A stretch of DNA of 11,428 nt, taken from an uncultured Brevundimonas sp. GTDB taxonomy: Bacteria > Pseudomonadota > Alphaproteobacteria > Caulobacterales > Caulobacteraceae. The DNA lies in the NCBI GenBank assembly GCA_946481425.1, contig CAMLNT010000070.1, forward strand, positions 1 through 11,428, read 5' to 3'. Below, piece by piece: positions 1 to 5,980 of the stretch. The notes below the pieces were generated by a model. The model did no database searches. It worked only from the letters and a program-made list of their open reading frames with translations, and had not been told where the DNA came from. Each line of letters opens with the position of its first letter. Position 1 is the stretch's first letter. Made by a program: the position numbers and the translations under genes.

Positions 1-50
1 ATGCGCAGCGACAGGTCTCCGCCGCCGCCGAAGATGACGAGATCTCTCAT
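1..50 (-). CDS. zwf: Glucose-6-phosphate 1-dehydrogenase, N-terminal fragment (runs off the window)
   Basis: Only the first 16 codons are present, reading MRDLVIFGGGGDLSLR. The pattern of a beta strand followed by FGxxGDLxxR is the NADP-binding start of the glucose-6-phosphate dehydrogenase family, which oxidises glucose 6-phosphate to 6-phosphogluconolactone at the head of the Entner-Doudoroff and pentose phosphate routes. The GGGG version of the usual GAxG/GxxG loop is a little unusual. The start at 50 is supported by a GAGGTG Shine-Dalgarno-like sequence just upstream (minus strand) and by the motif sitting, as normal, at the extreme N-terminus. A 12-bp palindrome lies 13 nt upstream of the start. 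With so few residues another Rossmann-type oxidoreductase cannot be excluded. Confidence 0.55.
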   Translation of the reverse strand, partial: MRDLVIFGGGGDLSLR

Positions 51-63
51 GTCACCTCGCACT

Positions 64-75
64 GACAGCGCTGTC
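64..75. promoter_or_regulatory. Perfect palindrome, LacI-family-like operator candidate
   Basis: GACAGCGCTGTC is a perfect 12-bp palindrome between the zwf-like start (50) and the divergent antiporter remnant (138). The AGCGCT core with a central CG is typical of LacI-family operators. Its place between promoter space and ribosome binding site suits repression. The same 12-mer recurs at 1266-1277. The regulator is not in the window, so binding is inferred. Confidence 0.5.
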
Positions 76-137
76 GCGTGTGGTCGGTCGCATTGCGGGG
101 CGAAGCTGAAGCCTGTCGGCGCGTGGGAGGGGCATGG

Positions 138-374
138 ATGACAAACGCCGGATCGAGCGTGGCGTTCTTCCTTCAGATGGCGTTGATCGTCGCAGCCTGT
201 CGCGCTTCAGGCTGGAATGCCAAGCGTTTTCTTGGGCGGGATGATGGAACCGGTCGTCACCAACTCCGGCCGCAGTACGGGATGATTACCCCGAACATCT
301 TGGTTATCCCGGCAGCCCTGGCGGGCGTGACGACCACCATGGTCTCGCCGGTGCTGGAACGGCCGCGGCGGCGG
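138..374 (+). pseudogene. Remnant of a CPA2-family cation/proton antiporter (internal deletion plus frame changes)
   Basis: The ATG at 138 follows a strong GGGAGGGG ribosome binding site (125-132). The first 33 codons (138-236) read like the start of a KefB/CPA2 sodium or potassium/proton antiporter: FFLQMALIVAACR followed by GWNAKRFLG, the first membrane helix. The sequence then jumps, in another frame (238-270), to GMMEPVVTNSG, resembling the conserved GLMELxxxNxGLQ near the end of such antiporters. At 271-272 one base of the expected Leu codon seems lost, and the first frame resumes with QYGMITPNILVIPAALAG then VTTTMVSPVLER, the last helix. Some 300 or more codons of the usual roughly 400-residue protein are therefore missing. 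No stop closes the frame near 374; it runs on across the next gene, so the true C-terminus is gone too. The frame pattern and family resemblance were read by eye. The stretch is short, so chance resemblance is possible but unlikely given three matching blocks in order. Confidence 0.6.
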
Positions 375-422
375 ATTCCAGCTTTCACGGCGCCGCGCCG
401 AGCGAACCGGTCCGTCGGAGCC

Positions 423-776
423 TCAGTCCTTGCGGTCGCCGCCGATGAACCAGCCGGCGATCCAGCTGACGAGCCCGGTGACGATGGCGGCGCCGACGCC
501 GGCCAGAAGGCCGTGGACATTGAACCCGCCGAGCAGGCTCGCGACGATCCCGATGGTCGCCGCGTTCACCACCAGCAGGAACAGGCCGAACGTCACCACC
601 GTCAAAGGGAAGGTGATGAAGGTCAGGATCGGGCGCACGAGCGCGTTGACGATGCCCAGCAGGACCGCCGCGGCGATCAGGCTGCCCGAAGAGAGGACTT
701 CCACGCCCGTGATGAACTCCGACGCGAGCCAGAGGCCCAGGGCGGTAACGACGGCTTGAATGATGAAGCGCAGCAT
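423..776 (-). CDS. Small four-helix membrane protein, Phage_holin_4_2 family
   Basis: The 117-residue protein begins MLRFIIQAVVTALGLWLA, the usual start of the Phage_holin_4_2 family (older name DUF360), and consists almost wholly of four hydrophobic segments at about residues 4-20, 32-50, 54-77 and 86-112. The NALVRPIL motif between helices 2 and 3 (about residues 44-51) and the FPLTxxTFGLFLLVVN stretch are typical of these chromosomal inner-membrane proteins. Despite the name there is no lysis gene, phage gene or attachment site nearby, so a lysis role is not supported; the cellular function of the family is poorly known. The charged tail GGDRKD probably faces the cytoplasm. The start at 776 has only a weak GGGG in front, but no better in-frame start is evident. 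A hairpin (845-883) separates it from the gene upstream, so it is probably transcribed on its own. Confidence 0.85.
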   Translation of the reverse strand: MLRFIIQAVVTALGLWLASEFITGVEVLSSGSLIAAAVLLGIVNALVRPILTFITFPLTVVTFGLFLLVVNAATIGIVASLLGGFNVHGLLAGVGAAIVTGLVSWIAGWFIGGDRKD

Positions 777-844
777 GGCCCCAAGATGGCGCCGCTCCGA
801 CGGTCATGAAAGACCTCGGTGAAAGGAACCAGACCACCTAGCAG

Positions 845-883
845 GCAGTCGGGCGGCCGGCCGATCCGGCTGCCGCCCGCTGC
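845..883 (-). terminator. Strong GC-rich hairpin, likely terminator of the heptad-repeat gene
   Basis: The arms GGGCGGC (851-857) and GCCGCCC (872-878) enclose a further GCCG/CGGC stem (860-863, 867-870). An outer GCAG/CTGC pair (845-848, 880-883) extends it. It begins 22 nt past the stop of the gene ending at 905 and before the next start at 776. No T-run follows on either strand, so factor-independent termination is uncertain. Confidence 0.45.
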
Positions 884-904
884 TTCAGTGGACGTAGATC
901 GCGA

Positions 905-1306
905 TCAGGAGACCGGGCAGGCCGATGGTCCGCCGGTACACGGCTCGACGTGGACTTCCGGCGGCGCGACGATCACGTCCGAAGGGCGGACGATCACTTC
1001 CGGCCGCTCCAGGTAGATCTGCGCCGGCGAGACGTACACCGGCGGGGCGTCGACATAGACCGGCGGGCCGCTGATGTGCACGACCGGTCCTGGAATGTGG
1101 ATCGGGCGGCCCACCACGCGGTAGCCGGGCGAGCTGATGTGGATAGGCGCGGGGCCGCCGGGGCCACCGGGGCGATAGAAGTCGACCTCCATCGTGCAGA
1201 CACAAGGCTCATCCGCATGATGCCGTGCCTCCTGGCAGCCATGAGAGTCCTGCATCGCCGTCGCCGACAGCGCTGTCGTGAGTAGAAAGCCCGAAAGCCA
1301 GAACAT
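905..1306 (-). CDS. Secreted heptapeptide-repeat protein A
   Basis: This 133-residue protein matches no family that I recognise. A signal peptide is visible (about residues 1-18, hydrophobic core LSGFLLTTALSATA with AxA-type cleavage), so it is probably exported. Residues 54-122 form a striking repeat: hydrophobic-x-hydrophobic triplets recur exactly every seven residues at 55, 62, 69, 76, 83, 90, 97, 104, 111 and 118 (IHI, YRV, IHI, VHI, VYV, VYV, IYL, VIV, VIV, VHV), usually with Pro between them. Such short strands separated by Pro suggest an extended beta or solenoid-like fibre, which is inference. Five cysteines (24, 35, 37, 123, 130) bracket the repeat and recur in the paralogue at 1976-2470. 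The start at 1306 is supported by a GGGGAG ribosome binding site at 1314-1319, seven nucleotides upstream. A hairpin follows the stop. The gene diverges from the one starting near 1485. Confidence 0.8.
   Translation of the reverse strand: MFWLSGFLLTTALSATAMQDSHGCQEARHHADEPCVCTMEVDFYRPGGPGGPAPIHISSPGYRVVGRPIHIPGPVVHISGPPVYVDAPPVYVSPAQIYLERPEVIVRPSDVIVAPPEVHVEPCTGGPSACPVS
941..1147 (-). repeat. 21-bp-period coding repeat (ten heptapeptide units)
   Basis: Ten successive 21-bp units encode the x-V-Y-V-x-x-P type heptapeptides of protein A (residues about 54-122). The amino-acid period is exact, while the DNA units have diverged through synonymous and conservative changes, so the array is old rather than freshly expanded. 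The last seven units correspond one-to-one to those at 2027-2170. Confidence 0.75.
1266..1277. promoter_or_regulatory. Second copy of the GACAGCGCTGTC palindrome, inside a coding start
   Basis: The same 12-bp palindrome as at 64-75 occurs here, extended by one pair to the 14-bp CGACAGCGCTGTCG. It lies in the signal-peptide codons of protein A (Thr-Thr-Ala-Leu-Ser-Ala), about 30 nt inside the gene. It could be an intragenic operator for the same LacI-type regulator, or simply a result of codon choice. Binding is not shown. Confidence 0.3.
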
Positions 1307-1443
1307 GCGAGAACTCCCCAGCGGTTTATGGTTAACGGATAACGACGCTACATGAAGCTCTGGCGTAGCGGAAGCCGATCAATTTCTCCCAGAGGGTGAA
1401 TCCAGGCGTGGATAACGAAGGTCTGCGGCGCTGCGCATTCGGT

Positions 1444-1451
1444 GCTAGAGT
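1444..1451 (+). promoter_or_regulatory. Possible -10 element upstream of the six-cysteine protein gene
   Basis: GCTAGAGT resembles the GCTANAWC -10 element described for Caulobacter housekeeping promoters. It lies 33 nt before the ATG at 1485 and 6 nt before an in-frame TTG at 1458. No good -35 is seen at the expected spacing. A GAATC site (GANTC, the CcrM methylation sequence of this group) lies at 1398-1402. The rest of the 1307-1484 divergent gap shows no clear signal. Confidence 0.3.
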
Positions 1452-1484
1452 GGGACCTTGCTGCAACCGGGGCTGGATAGCGCC

Positions 1485-1982
1485 ATGCTGGAAGTCGGCC
1501 TGATCATCGCCGCCCTCGTGAGCGCGCAGGACGGTTCCGAAGCCCGGACTCCCCAGCCCCAGACCGCCACGCTCGAGAGCTGCGACTTCATCGAGGAGCG
1601 CTGGGTGTGTCGGTACCGGCTTCCGGAAATCCAGCTTCTGGGACCGTCCAGCCCACCGCCTGTCACCCTGCCCGTGCCGATGGCGGCTACAGCGCCCGCG
1701 ACGAGCACCGATCCTGGCGTTTTGACGGAAGCGCAGGCGGATCTCGTCGCCCGGTGTGCTGCCGCCGGCTGGCTATCGCTTTGCCTGCCGGCCCAGCGGA
1801 CCGAGGCGCGTCGGCTTCGCGACGAGGCCGCGGCCTATGCCGAAACTCGCCAGGCCGTCGGCCGCCTGATCAGCGAGGATGCGTGCCCAGACGCCGTCGC
1901 GCGCGCGCTCAGCGGGGGCTACCTGGGGTTGGCTCGCGAAGCGCGAAGCTTCTGCGACACGCCCGGCCGGGATCCTCAGTAG
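1485..1982 (+). CDS. Unrecognised, probably exported six-cysteine protein
   Basis: The 165-residue product matches no family I know. From the ATG at 1485 it starts MLEVGLIIAALVSAQ, a short hydrophobic segment that could act as a signal peptide although it lacks a basic N-region. A TTG at 1458 would add nine residues; ATG is preferred, but the choice is unsure because neither has a strong ribosome binding site. After a Pro/Thr/Ala-rich linker (about residues 52-77) comes a helical, Ala/Arg-rich part. Six cysteines (33, 42, 91, 100, 134, 157) are fairly evenly spread and could form three disulfides in the periplasm. The gene sits between two paralogous repeat-protein genes, diverging from one and overlapping the end of the other tail-to-tail by 7 bp, so a shared function with them is possible but unproven. 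Confidence 0.65.
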   Translation: MLEVGLIIAALVSAQDGSEARTPQPQTATLESCDFIEERWVCRYRLPEIQLLGPSSPPPVTLPVPMAATAPATSTDPGVLTEAQADLVARCAAAGWLSLCLPAQRTEARRLRDEAAAYAETRQAVGRLISEDACPDAVARALSGGYLGLAREARSFCDTPGRDPQ

Positions 1983-2470
1983 GCCGGCGGCGGTGGTTCC
2001 TGACGGCAGTCCGCGCCCTCGGGGCACGGTTCGAAATGAACCTCGGGCGGCGCCACGATCACCTCGGACGGCCGCACGATGATCTGCGGCCGCTCCACAT
2101 AGACCTGGGCCGGTTCGACATAGACCGGCGGCGCATCGATGTAGACCGGCGGCCCCTGGATGTAGACGACACCACCCGGCTCGCGCACCGGCCGCCCCCT
2201 CACGACGTAGGGCGGAGGCGCATGATAACTCGGCGGCGGGGGTGGGGCCGGCACGTATGGCGGCGGCGGCGGATAGTAGGCCGGCGGGACGTAGTCAGGC
2301 CGAGGGTGCCATGGCGGGCGGGACGGATAGTAGGGTCGGGGCTGGTAGGGGATGGCCGGTCGCGCGCACTGGCAATAGGCGCCGATCGGATGCGGCGTTT
2401 CAAGACAGCCATGCGGGTCGTGCGCCATGGCGGCCGCGGTCGTCAGAGCCAGGGTGGCTAGCCAAGTCAT
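1976..2470 (-). CDS. Secreted heptapeptide-repeat protein B with Pro/Tyr-rich segment
   Basis: This 164-residue protein is a clear paralogue of protein A (905-1306). It has a signal peptide (TWLATLALTTAAAMA, about residues 2-16), then the shared HGC(L/Q)E and CxC motifs (C22, C33, C35). A Pro/Tyr/Trp-rich stretch (residues 41-90, many PPxY and PPPP runs) is absent from A. The shared repeat follows, with triplets every seven residues at 102, 109, 116, 123, 130, 137 and 144 (VYI, VYI, VYV, VYV, IIV, VIV, VHF). The ends match EPC-x(n)-C (C149, C155), and a PPPPAY tail is added. The start is supported by GGAGGTG at 2478-2484, nine nucleotides from ATG. Domain order suggests a cell-envelope or surface protein with an extended linker; function is unknown. 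It lies about 100 nt after the feruloyl-CoA synthase stop with no clear terminator between, so read-through is possible. Its own stop overlaps the converging gene by 7 bp. Confidence 0.8.
   Translation of the reverse strand: MTWLATLALTTAAAMAHDPHGCLETPHPIGAYCQCARPAIPYQPRPYYPSRPPWHPRPDYVPPAYYPPPPPYVPAPPPPPSYHAPPPYVVRGRPVREPGGVVYIQGPPVYIDAPPVYVEPAQVYVERPQIIVRPSEVIVAPPEVHFEPCPEGADCRQEPPPPAY
2027..2170 (-). repeat. 21-bp-period coding repeat in paralogue B (seven units)
   Basis: Seven 21-bp units encode heptapeptides GPPVYID, APPVYVE, PAQVYVE, RPQIIVR, PSEVIVA and PPEVHFE plus a first unit GGVVYIQ. Each aligns with the matching unit of protein A (last seven units of 941-1147), including the odd PAQ unit. 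The units were therefore already differentiated before the gene duplicated. Confidence 0.75.
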
Positions 2471-2567
2471 CGATCACCACCTCCGGCTGGCGTCTCCACA
2501 GCGTGGACCGCCAACGCCTTCGCAACCATTGGATTCCCCCCGACGGTGTGCCCGGGCGGGGTGGCGG

Positions 2568-4316
2568 TCAGCCAACGCAGCACGTCTGATCCGCGTAGAG
2601 CGCCTCGATCTCGTCGGTCCGGTGGGCATTGACCCTCGCGGCGTTCAGCGTGCCCTTCGCGGTCATCTCGCCCGCCCGGGCGTCCGGCGGCGACCTCAGG
2701 GCGGCGACGCGAGCGATCCGGCGGCTGGCCGGGCGATCGCCATACAATCCTTCCAGCCGCGCCCGCAGCGCGTGGTCGTCGGCGCCCGGAGCGGCGAGCA
2801 CCAGCAAGCCGACTTCGGAGCGCGAGGCGCCGACCACCACAGCATCGAGCGCCAGCGGTCCCAGCCGGTCAAGCGCCTCGGCGCGCAATGCGCCCGCCCG
2901 GACCCAGACGCCGTTGTCGAGCTTGAAATCTTCCGCGACCCGGCCGGCGAAGACCAGCCCCTGCGACCAGTCGCCGGGTTCGGCGGCCCGCACCGCGTCG
3001 CCGGTGATGAAATAGCCCTCCTCGTCGAAGGGCTGCTCGTCATGACCGAGATAGCCCGAGAAGACGTTCGGACCTCGGACCCGGCACTCGAAGCGACCGT
3101 CTTCCTGCGGCACAAGCTTCATCTCAACGCCAGGCAGTGGCAGGCCCAGCAGGTCCCCGCGCTCGGTCGGCCAGTGGACGAGCGCCAGGATGCCGCCGGT
3201 CTCGGTCATGCCATATCCCGATCCGAACTGGATGCGAGACCCGACCAGACCCTGAGCGAGATCCTGATAGGCGTCCACGATGCTCGACGGGAGGGCGGCG
3301 CCGCCGAACGACATGCGCGACAAGTTGCGGAAGACCGCTTCGGCCAGCGCGGGGTCGCTGCGGAACATCGCCAGCATCGGCCCGAAAGCCGCCGGCACCG
3401 TCGTCAGGATGGTGGGTCCGACTTCGGCGATATTGGAGAGGGTTACGGGAAGGCCGGCGGGCGTCGGTCCGCCGCCGTCTATATAGAAGCGGCCGCCGCC
3501 TTGCATGGTGGCGTGAATGTTCACGTTGCCGCCGTAGGTATGGTGCCACGGCAGCCAGTCCACCATGACGTCGGCGGAGCCGTCGGCTGGCTTGGCGCCG
3601 AGCTGGTCGATCATGGCGGTCGCAGCGGTCAGCATCGCGTGGGTGTTCGGCGTCGCCTTGGGCAGGCCGGTGGAACCCGAGGTGAACAGGATCTTGGCCA
3701 GGTCACCGGGCTGCACGGAGCGCTCGGCGGCCGTCAGGTCGATAGGCATCGCCTCGGTCTCGTCGAGGCCCTGCAGCGCGATGGAGCGGTCCGCGAGGTT
3801 CAGCGCCTGCGCCGGACCCGCCAGCAGATCGGTGTCCAGCAGCGCAAGGCTCACGCCGGCCGATCCGGCCAGTTTTCGTAGCAGGTCCGCTCCAACGGGG
3901 TGGGCCAGATACAGCGGCGTCAGCGGCACGACCACGGCGCCCAGCGCCATCACGCCGAAGGCCGCGATCGCATAGGCGATGCTGTTACGCGCCAGGATGG
4001 CCACGCGATCGCCCGGCCTGACCCCCTCGGCCGCCAGGGCGGCGCCTGCGCGGGCGGCGCGGGCGGCAAAGACCTCGTAGGTCACCGACCGCCACGGCTC
4101 ACCCGGTCCAGGCCGCTCGTGCAGGAACGGCTGGTCGCCGAAGCGCTCCGCGGATGACAGCAGCAGCGACACAAGGTTCCGGTGATGCTCCGCCAGGGGA
4201 TCGGGATGGCTGAGGTGGATGACGCCTTCGCGGTCCTCGGCACGCACGCGCGGGGGGTGAAAGCGCGTCGGCCGGTAGTTCGAGCTTGCCGTGGAGTCGT
4301 CCTTCGACGGTTTCAT
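2568..4316 (-). CDS. fcs: Feruloyl-CoA synthase (AMP-forming hydroxycinnamate-CoA ligase)
   Basis: The 582-residue protein belongs to the ANL (AMP-binding) superfamily and should activate ferulate, and probably p-coumarate or caffeate, to the CoA thioester with ATP in the cytoplasm, the first step of CoA-dependent side-chain removal. The P-loop TSGSTGLPK is at residues 212-220. VDWLPWHHTYGGN (252-264) is characteristic of feruloyl-CoA synthases. YGMTETGG (368-375) and TGD (438-440) follow, then AEDFKLDNGVWVRAGALR (461-478), also typical of this subfamily, and the C-terminal catalytic lysine in MTAKG (K554). Length fits the family. The frame is open 124 codons further upstream inside the transporter gene, but the ATG at 4316 is chosen because it overlaps the transporter stop as ATGA and gives a family-like N-terminus. 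There is no good ribosome binding site, consistent with translational coupling. No hydratase/aldolase (ech) or vanillin dehydrogenase gene is near. Confidence 0.87.
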   Translation of the reverse strand: MKPSKDDSTASSNYRPTRFHPPRVRAEDREGVIHLSHPDPLAEHHRNLVSLLLSSAERFGDQPFLHERPGPGEPWRSVTYEVFAARAARAGAALAAEGVRPGDRVAILARNSIAYAIAAFGVMALGAVVVPLTPLYLAHPVGADLLRKLAGSAGVSLALLDTDLLAGPAQALNLADRSIALQGLDETEAMPIDLTAAERSVQPGDLAKILFTSGSTGLPKATPNTHAMLTAATAMIDQLGAKPADGSADVMVDWLPWHHTYGGNVNIHATMQGGGRFYIDGGGPTPAGLPVTLSNIAEVGPTILTTVPAAFGPMLAMFRSDPALAEAVFRNLSRMSFGGAALPSSIVDAYQDLAQGLVGSRIQFGSGYGMTETGGILALVHWPTERGDLLGLPLPGVEMKLVPQEDGRFECRVRGPNVFSGYLGHDEQPFDEEGYFITGDAVRAAEPGDWSQGLVFAGRVAEDFKLDNGVWVRAGALRAEALDRLGPLALDAVVVGASRSEVGLLVLAAPGADDHALRARLEGLYGDRPASRRIARVAALRSPPDARAGEMTAKGTLNAARVNAHRTDEIEALYADQTCCVG

Positions 4317-5980
4317 GCGTGAATGTCCACGTCCTTGCCTTCCTTGACGAACAGGAAGCCGACCACGACCGTCAGCAGGGCGATGAGGATCGGGTACCAG
4401 AGGCCGTAGTAGATATTGCCCGTCGCCGCGACCATGGCGAAGGCGGTGGTGGGCAGGAAGCCGCCGAACCAGCCGTTGCCGATGTGATAGGGCAAGGACA
4501 TCGAGGTGTAGCGGATGCGCGTCGGAAACATCTCGACGAGGGCTGCGGCGATCGGGCCGTAGACCATGGTCACATAGAAGACGAGCACGAACAGGATCGC
4601 GATGACGAGGGGTTTGTTGACCTCGGTCGGGTCGGCTGCAGCCGGATAGCCGGCGCCTGTCAGGGCTTCCGCGAGGCTGGCGTCCCATGCCGTCTTGCGG
4701 GACCTGAAATCGTCGCCCGACAGCTCGTCGCCGCGGAAACTTTCGATCACTGTGTCACCGATCCGGACCTGGGCGATCGCGCCCGGCGGCGCCGCCACGT
4801 TCTCGTAATCGATGCCCGCGCGAGCCAGGTAGGATTTCGCCACGTCGCAGCTGGAGTTGAACACCGTCCGGCCGACGGGATCGAACTGCAGCGAACAGTC
4901 CGCCGGATCGGCATGGACCGTGATGGGCGCCTCGGCCGTCGCTGCCGCCAGCCTCGGATTGGCCGCCTCGGTCAGGGCGTGGAAGAGCGGGAAATAGGTC
5001 AGGGCCGCGATCAGGCAGCCGGCCAGGATGATCGGCTTGCGGCCGATCCTGTCCGACAGCCAGCCCCAGAAGACGAAGAAGGGCGTCGCCAGCAGGAGCG
5101 CGACGGCGACCAGGGTGTTGGCGGTCGGCCCATCCACCTTGAGCACCCGCTCGAGGAAGAACAGGGCGTAGAATTGTCCGGTGTACCAGACCACCGCCTG
5201 GCCGGCCGCGAGGCCCAGCAGGGCGACCAGGACGATCTTCAGATTGCGCCAGTCGCCGAACGAGTCCTTCAGCGGGGTCGAGGATCCCCTTCCTTCCTCC
5301 TTCATGCGCTGGAAGGCCGGGCTTTCGTTGAGCTTGAGCCGGATCCACAGGGAGACTCCCAGCAGCAGGATCGAGACCAGGAACGGCAGGCGCCAGCCCC
5401 AGTCGGCGAAGGCCTCCTCTCCCAGCCAGCTGCGCACGCCGAGGATGACGACAAGGCTGAGCATCAGCCCCGCCGTGGCCGTGATCTGGATGAAGGAGGT
5501 GTAGAAGCCGCGCTTGCCCGGCGGTGCGTGCTCGGCGACGTAGGTCGCCGCCCCGCCGTACTCGCCGCCCAGCGCCAGACCCTGGATCAGGCGCATCAGG
5601 ATCAGGATGACCGGCGCCGCAATGCCGATGGCTGCATAGGACGGCAGCAACCCGACCACGAAGGTCGACAGGCCCATCAGCATCATGGTGACGAGGAAGG
5701 TGTTCTTGCGGCCCCACAGGTCCCCGAGCCTTCCGAACACGATCGCGCCGAACGGCCGAACCGCAAAACCTGCCGCGAAGGCCATCAGGGCGAAGATGAA
5801 GCCGGTGGTCTCATTCACGCCGGAGAAGAACTGGGCTGTGATGATCGCGGCCAGCGAGCCGTACAGATAGAAATCGTACCACTCGATCACCGTCCCGACC
5901 GACGAGGCGAGTATGACGAGGCGATCGTTTCGATCGACGCTGCGATGGTCCGGCCCCGCCGTAACCCCTGTGTCGGCCAT
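4313..5980 (-). CDS. MFS transporter, metabolite:H+ symporter (MHS) family, candidate hydroxycinnamate importer
   Basis: The 555-residue protein is a 12-helix MFS carrier of the MHS group (relatives of ProP, ShiA and KgtP). Diagnostic motifs are GTVIEWYDFYLYG in helix 1 (29-41), RPFGAIVFGRLGDLWGRK after helix 2 (75-92), RLIQGLALGGEYGGA in helix 4 (130-144) and SDRIGRKP (309-316) between helices 8 and 9. Between helix 9 and helix 10 (about residues 339-455) is a roughly 115-residue insertion, predicted periplasmic from the helix count, with two cysteines (362, 378) that could form a disulfide. Typical MHS carriers are about 430-450 residues, and the insertion explains the excess. The start has a GGGGAGGA ribosome binding site at 5991-5998. 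Because its stop overlaps the feruloyl-CoA synthase start, the likely cargo is ferulate or a related aromatic acid taken up with protons. That substrate is inferred from context, not from the sequence. Confidence 0.85.
   Translation of the reverse strand: MADTGVTAGPDHRSVDRNDRLVILASSVGTVIEWYDFYLYGSLAAIITAQFFSGVNETTGFIFALMAFAAGFAVRPFGAIVFGRLGDLWGRKNTFLVTMMLMGLSTFVVGLLPSYAAIGIAAPVILILMRLIQGLALGGEYGGAATYVAEHAPPGKRGFYTSFIQITATAGLMLSLVVILGVRSWLGEEAFADWGWRLPFLVSILLLGVSLWIRLKLNESPAFQRMKEEGRGSSTPLKDSFGDWRNLKIVLVALLGLAAGQAVVWYTGQFYALFFLERVLKVDGPTANTLVAVALLLATPFFVFWGWLSDRIGRKPIILAGCLIAALTYFPLFHALTEAANPRLAAATAEAPITVHADPADCSLQFDPVGRTVFNSSCDVAKSYLARAGIDYENVAAPPGAIAQVRIGDTVIESFRGDELSGDDFRSRKTAWDASLAEALTGAGYPAAADPTEVNKPLVIAILFVLVFYVTMVYGPIAAALVEMFPTRIRYTSMSLPYHIGNGWFGGFLPTTAFAMVAATGNIYYGLWYPILIALLTVVVGFLFVKEGKDVDIHA

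Noticed and set aside
423..776. Prophage lysis cassette suggested by the holin family name
   Set aside because: No endolysin, spanin, integrase, portal or attachment site is present; Phage_holin_4_2 proteins are common chromosomal membrane proteins.
375..809. Continuation of the plus-strand frame that contains the antiporter remnant
   Set aside because: Beyond about 374 the translation becomes a charged low-complexity shadow antisense to the Phage_holin_4_2 gene; it is not part of the antiporter.
1358..1394. Inverted repeat CTCTGG...CCAGAG in the divergent gap
   Set aside because: The arms are only 6 bp with a 25-nt loop and are expected by chance; no regulatory meaning can be supported.
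2471..2567. Terminator or promoter between feruloyl-CoA synthase and repeat protein B
   Set aside because: Apart from the ribosome binding site at 2478-2484, only scattered GC-rich short repeats are seen, with no convincing stem-loop or -10/-35 pair.
2427..3881. Long plus-strand open frame (484 codons) opposite the feruloyl-CoA synthase
   Set aside because: Its product is low-complexity, rich in Arg, Gly, Ala and Gln without motifs, while the opposite strand holds a complete ANL enzyme; such antisense frames are usual in GC-rich coding DNA.
4317..4688. 124-codon upstream extension of the feruloyl-CoA synthase frame
   Set aside because: It lies wholly inside the transporter gene, has no family similarity, and the ATGA overlap at 4313-4316 gives the natural start.
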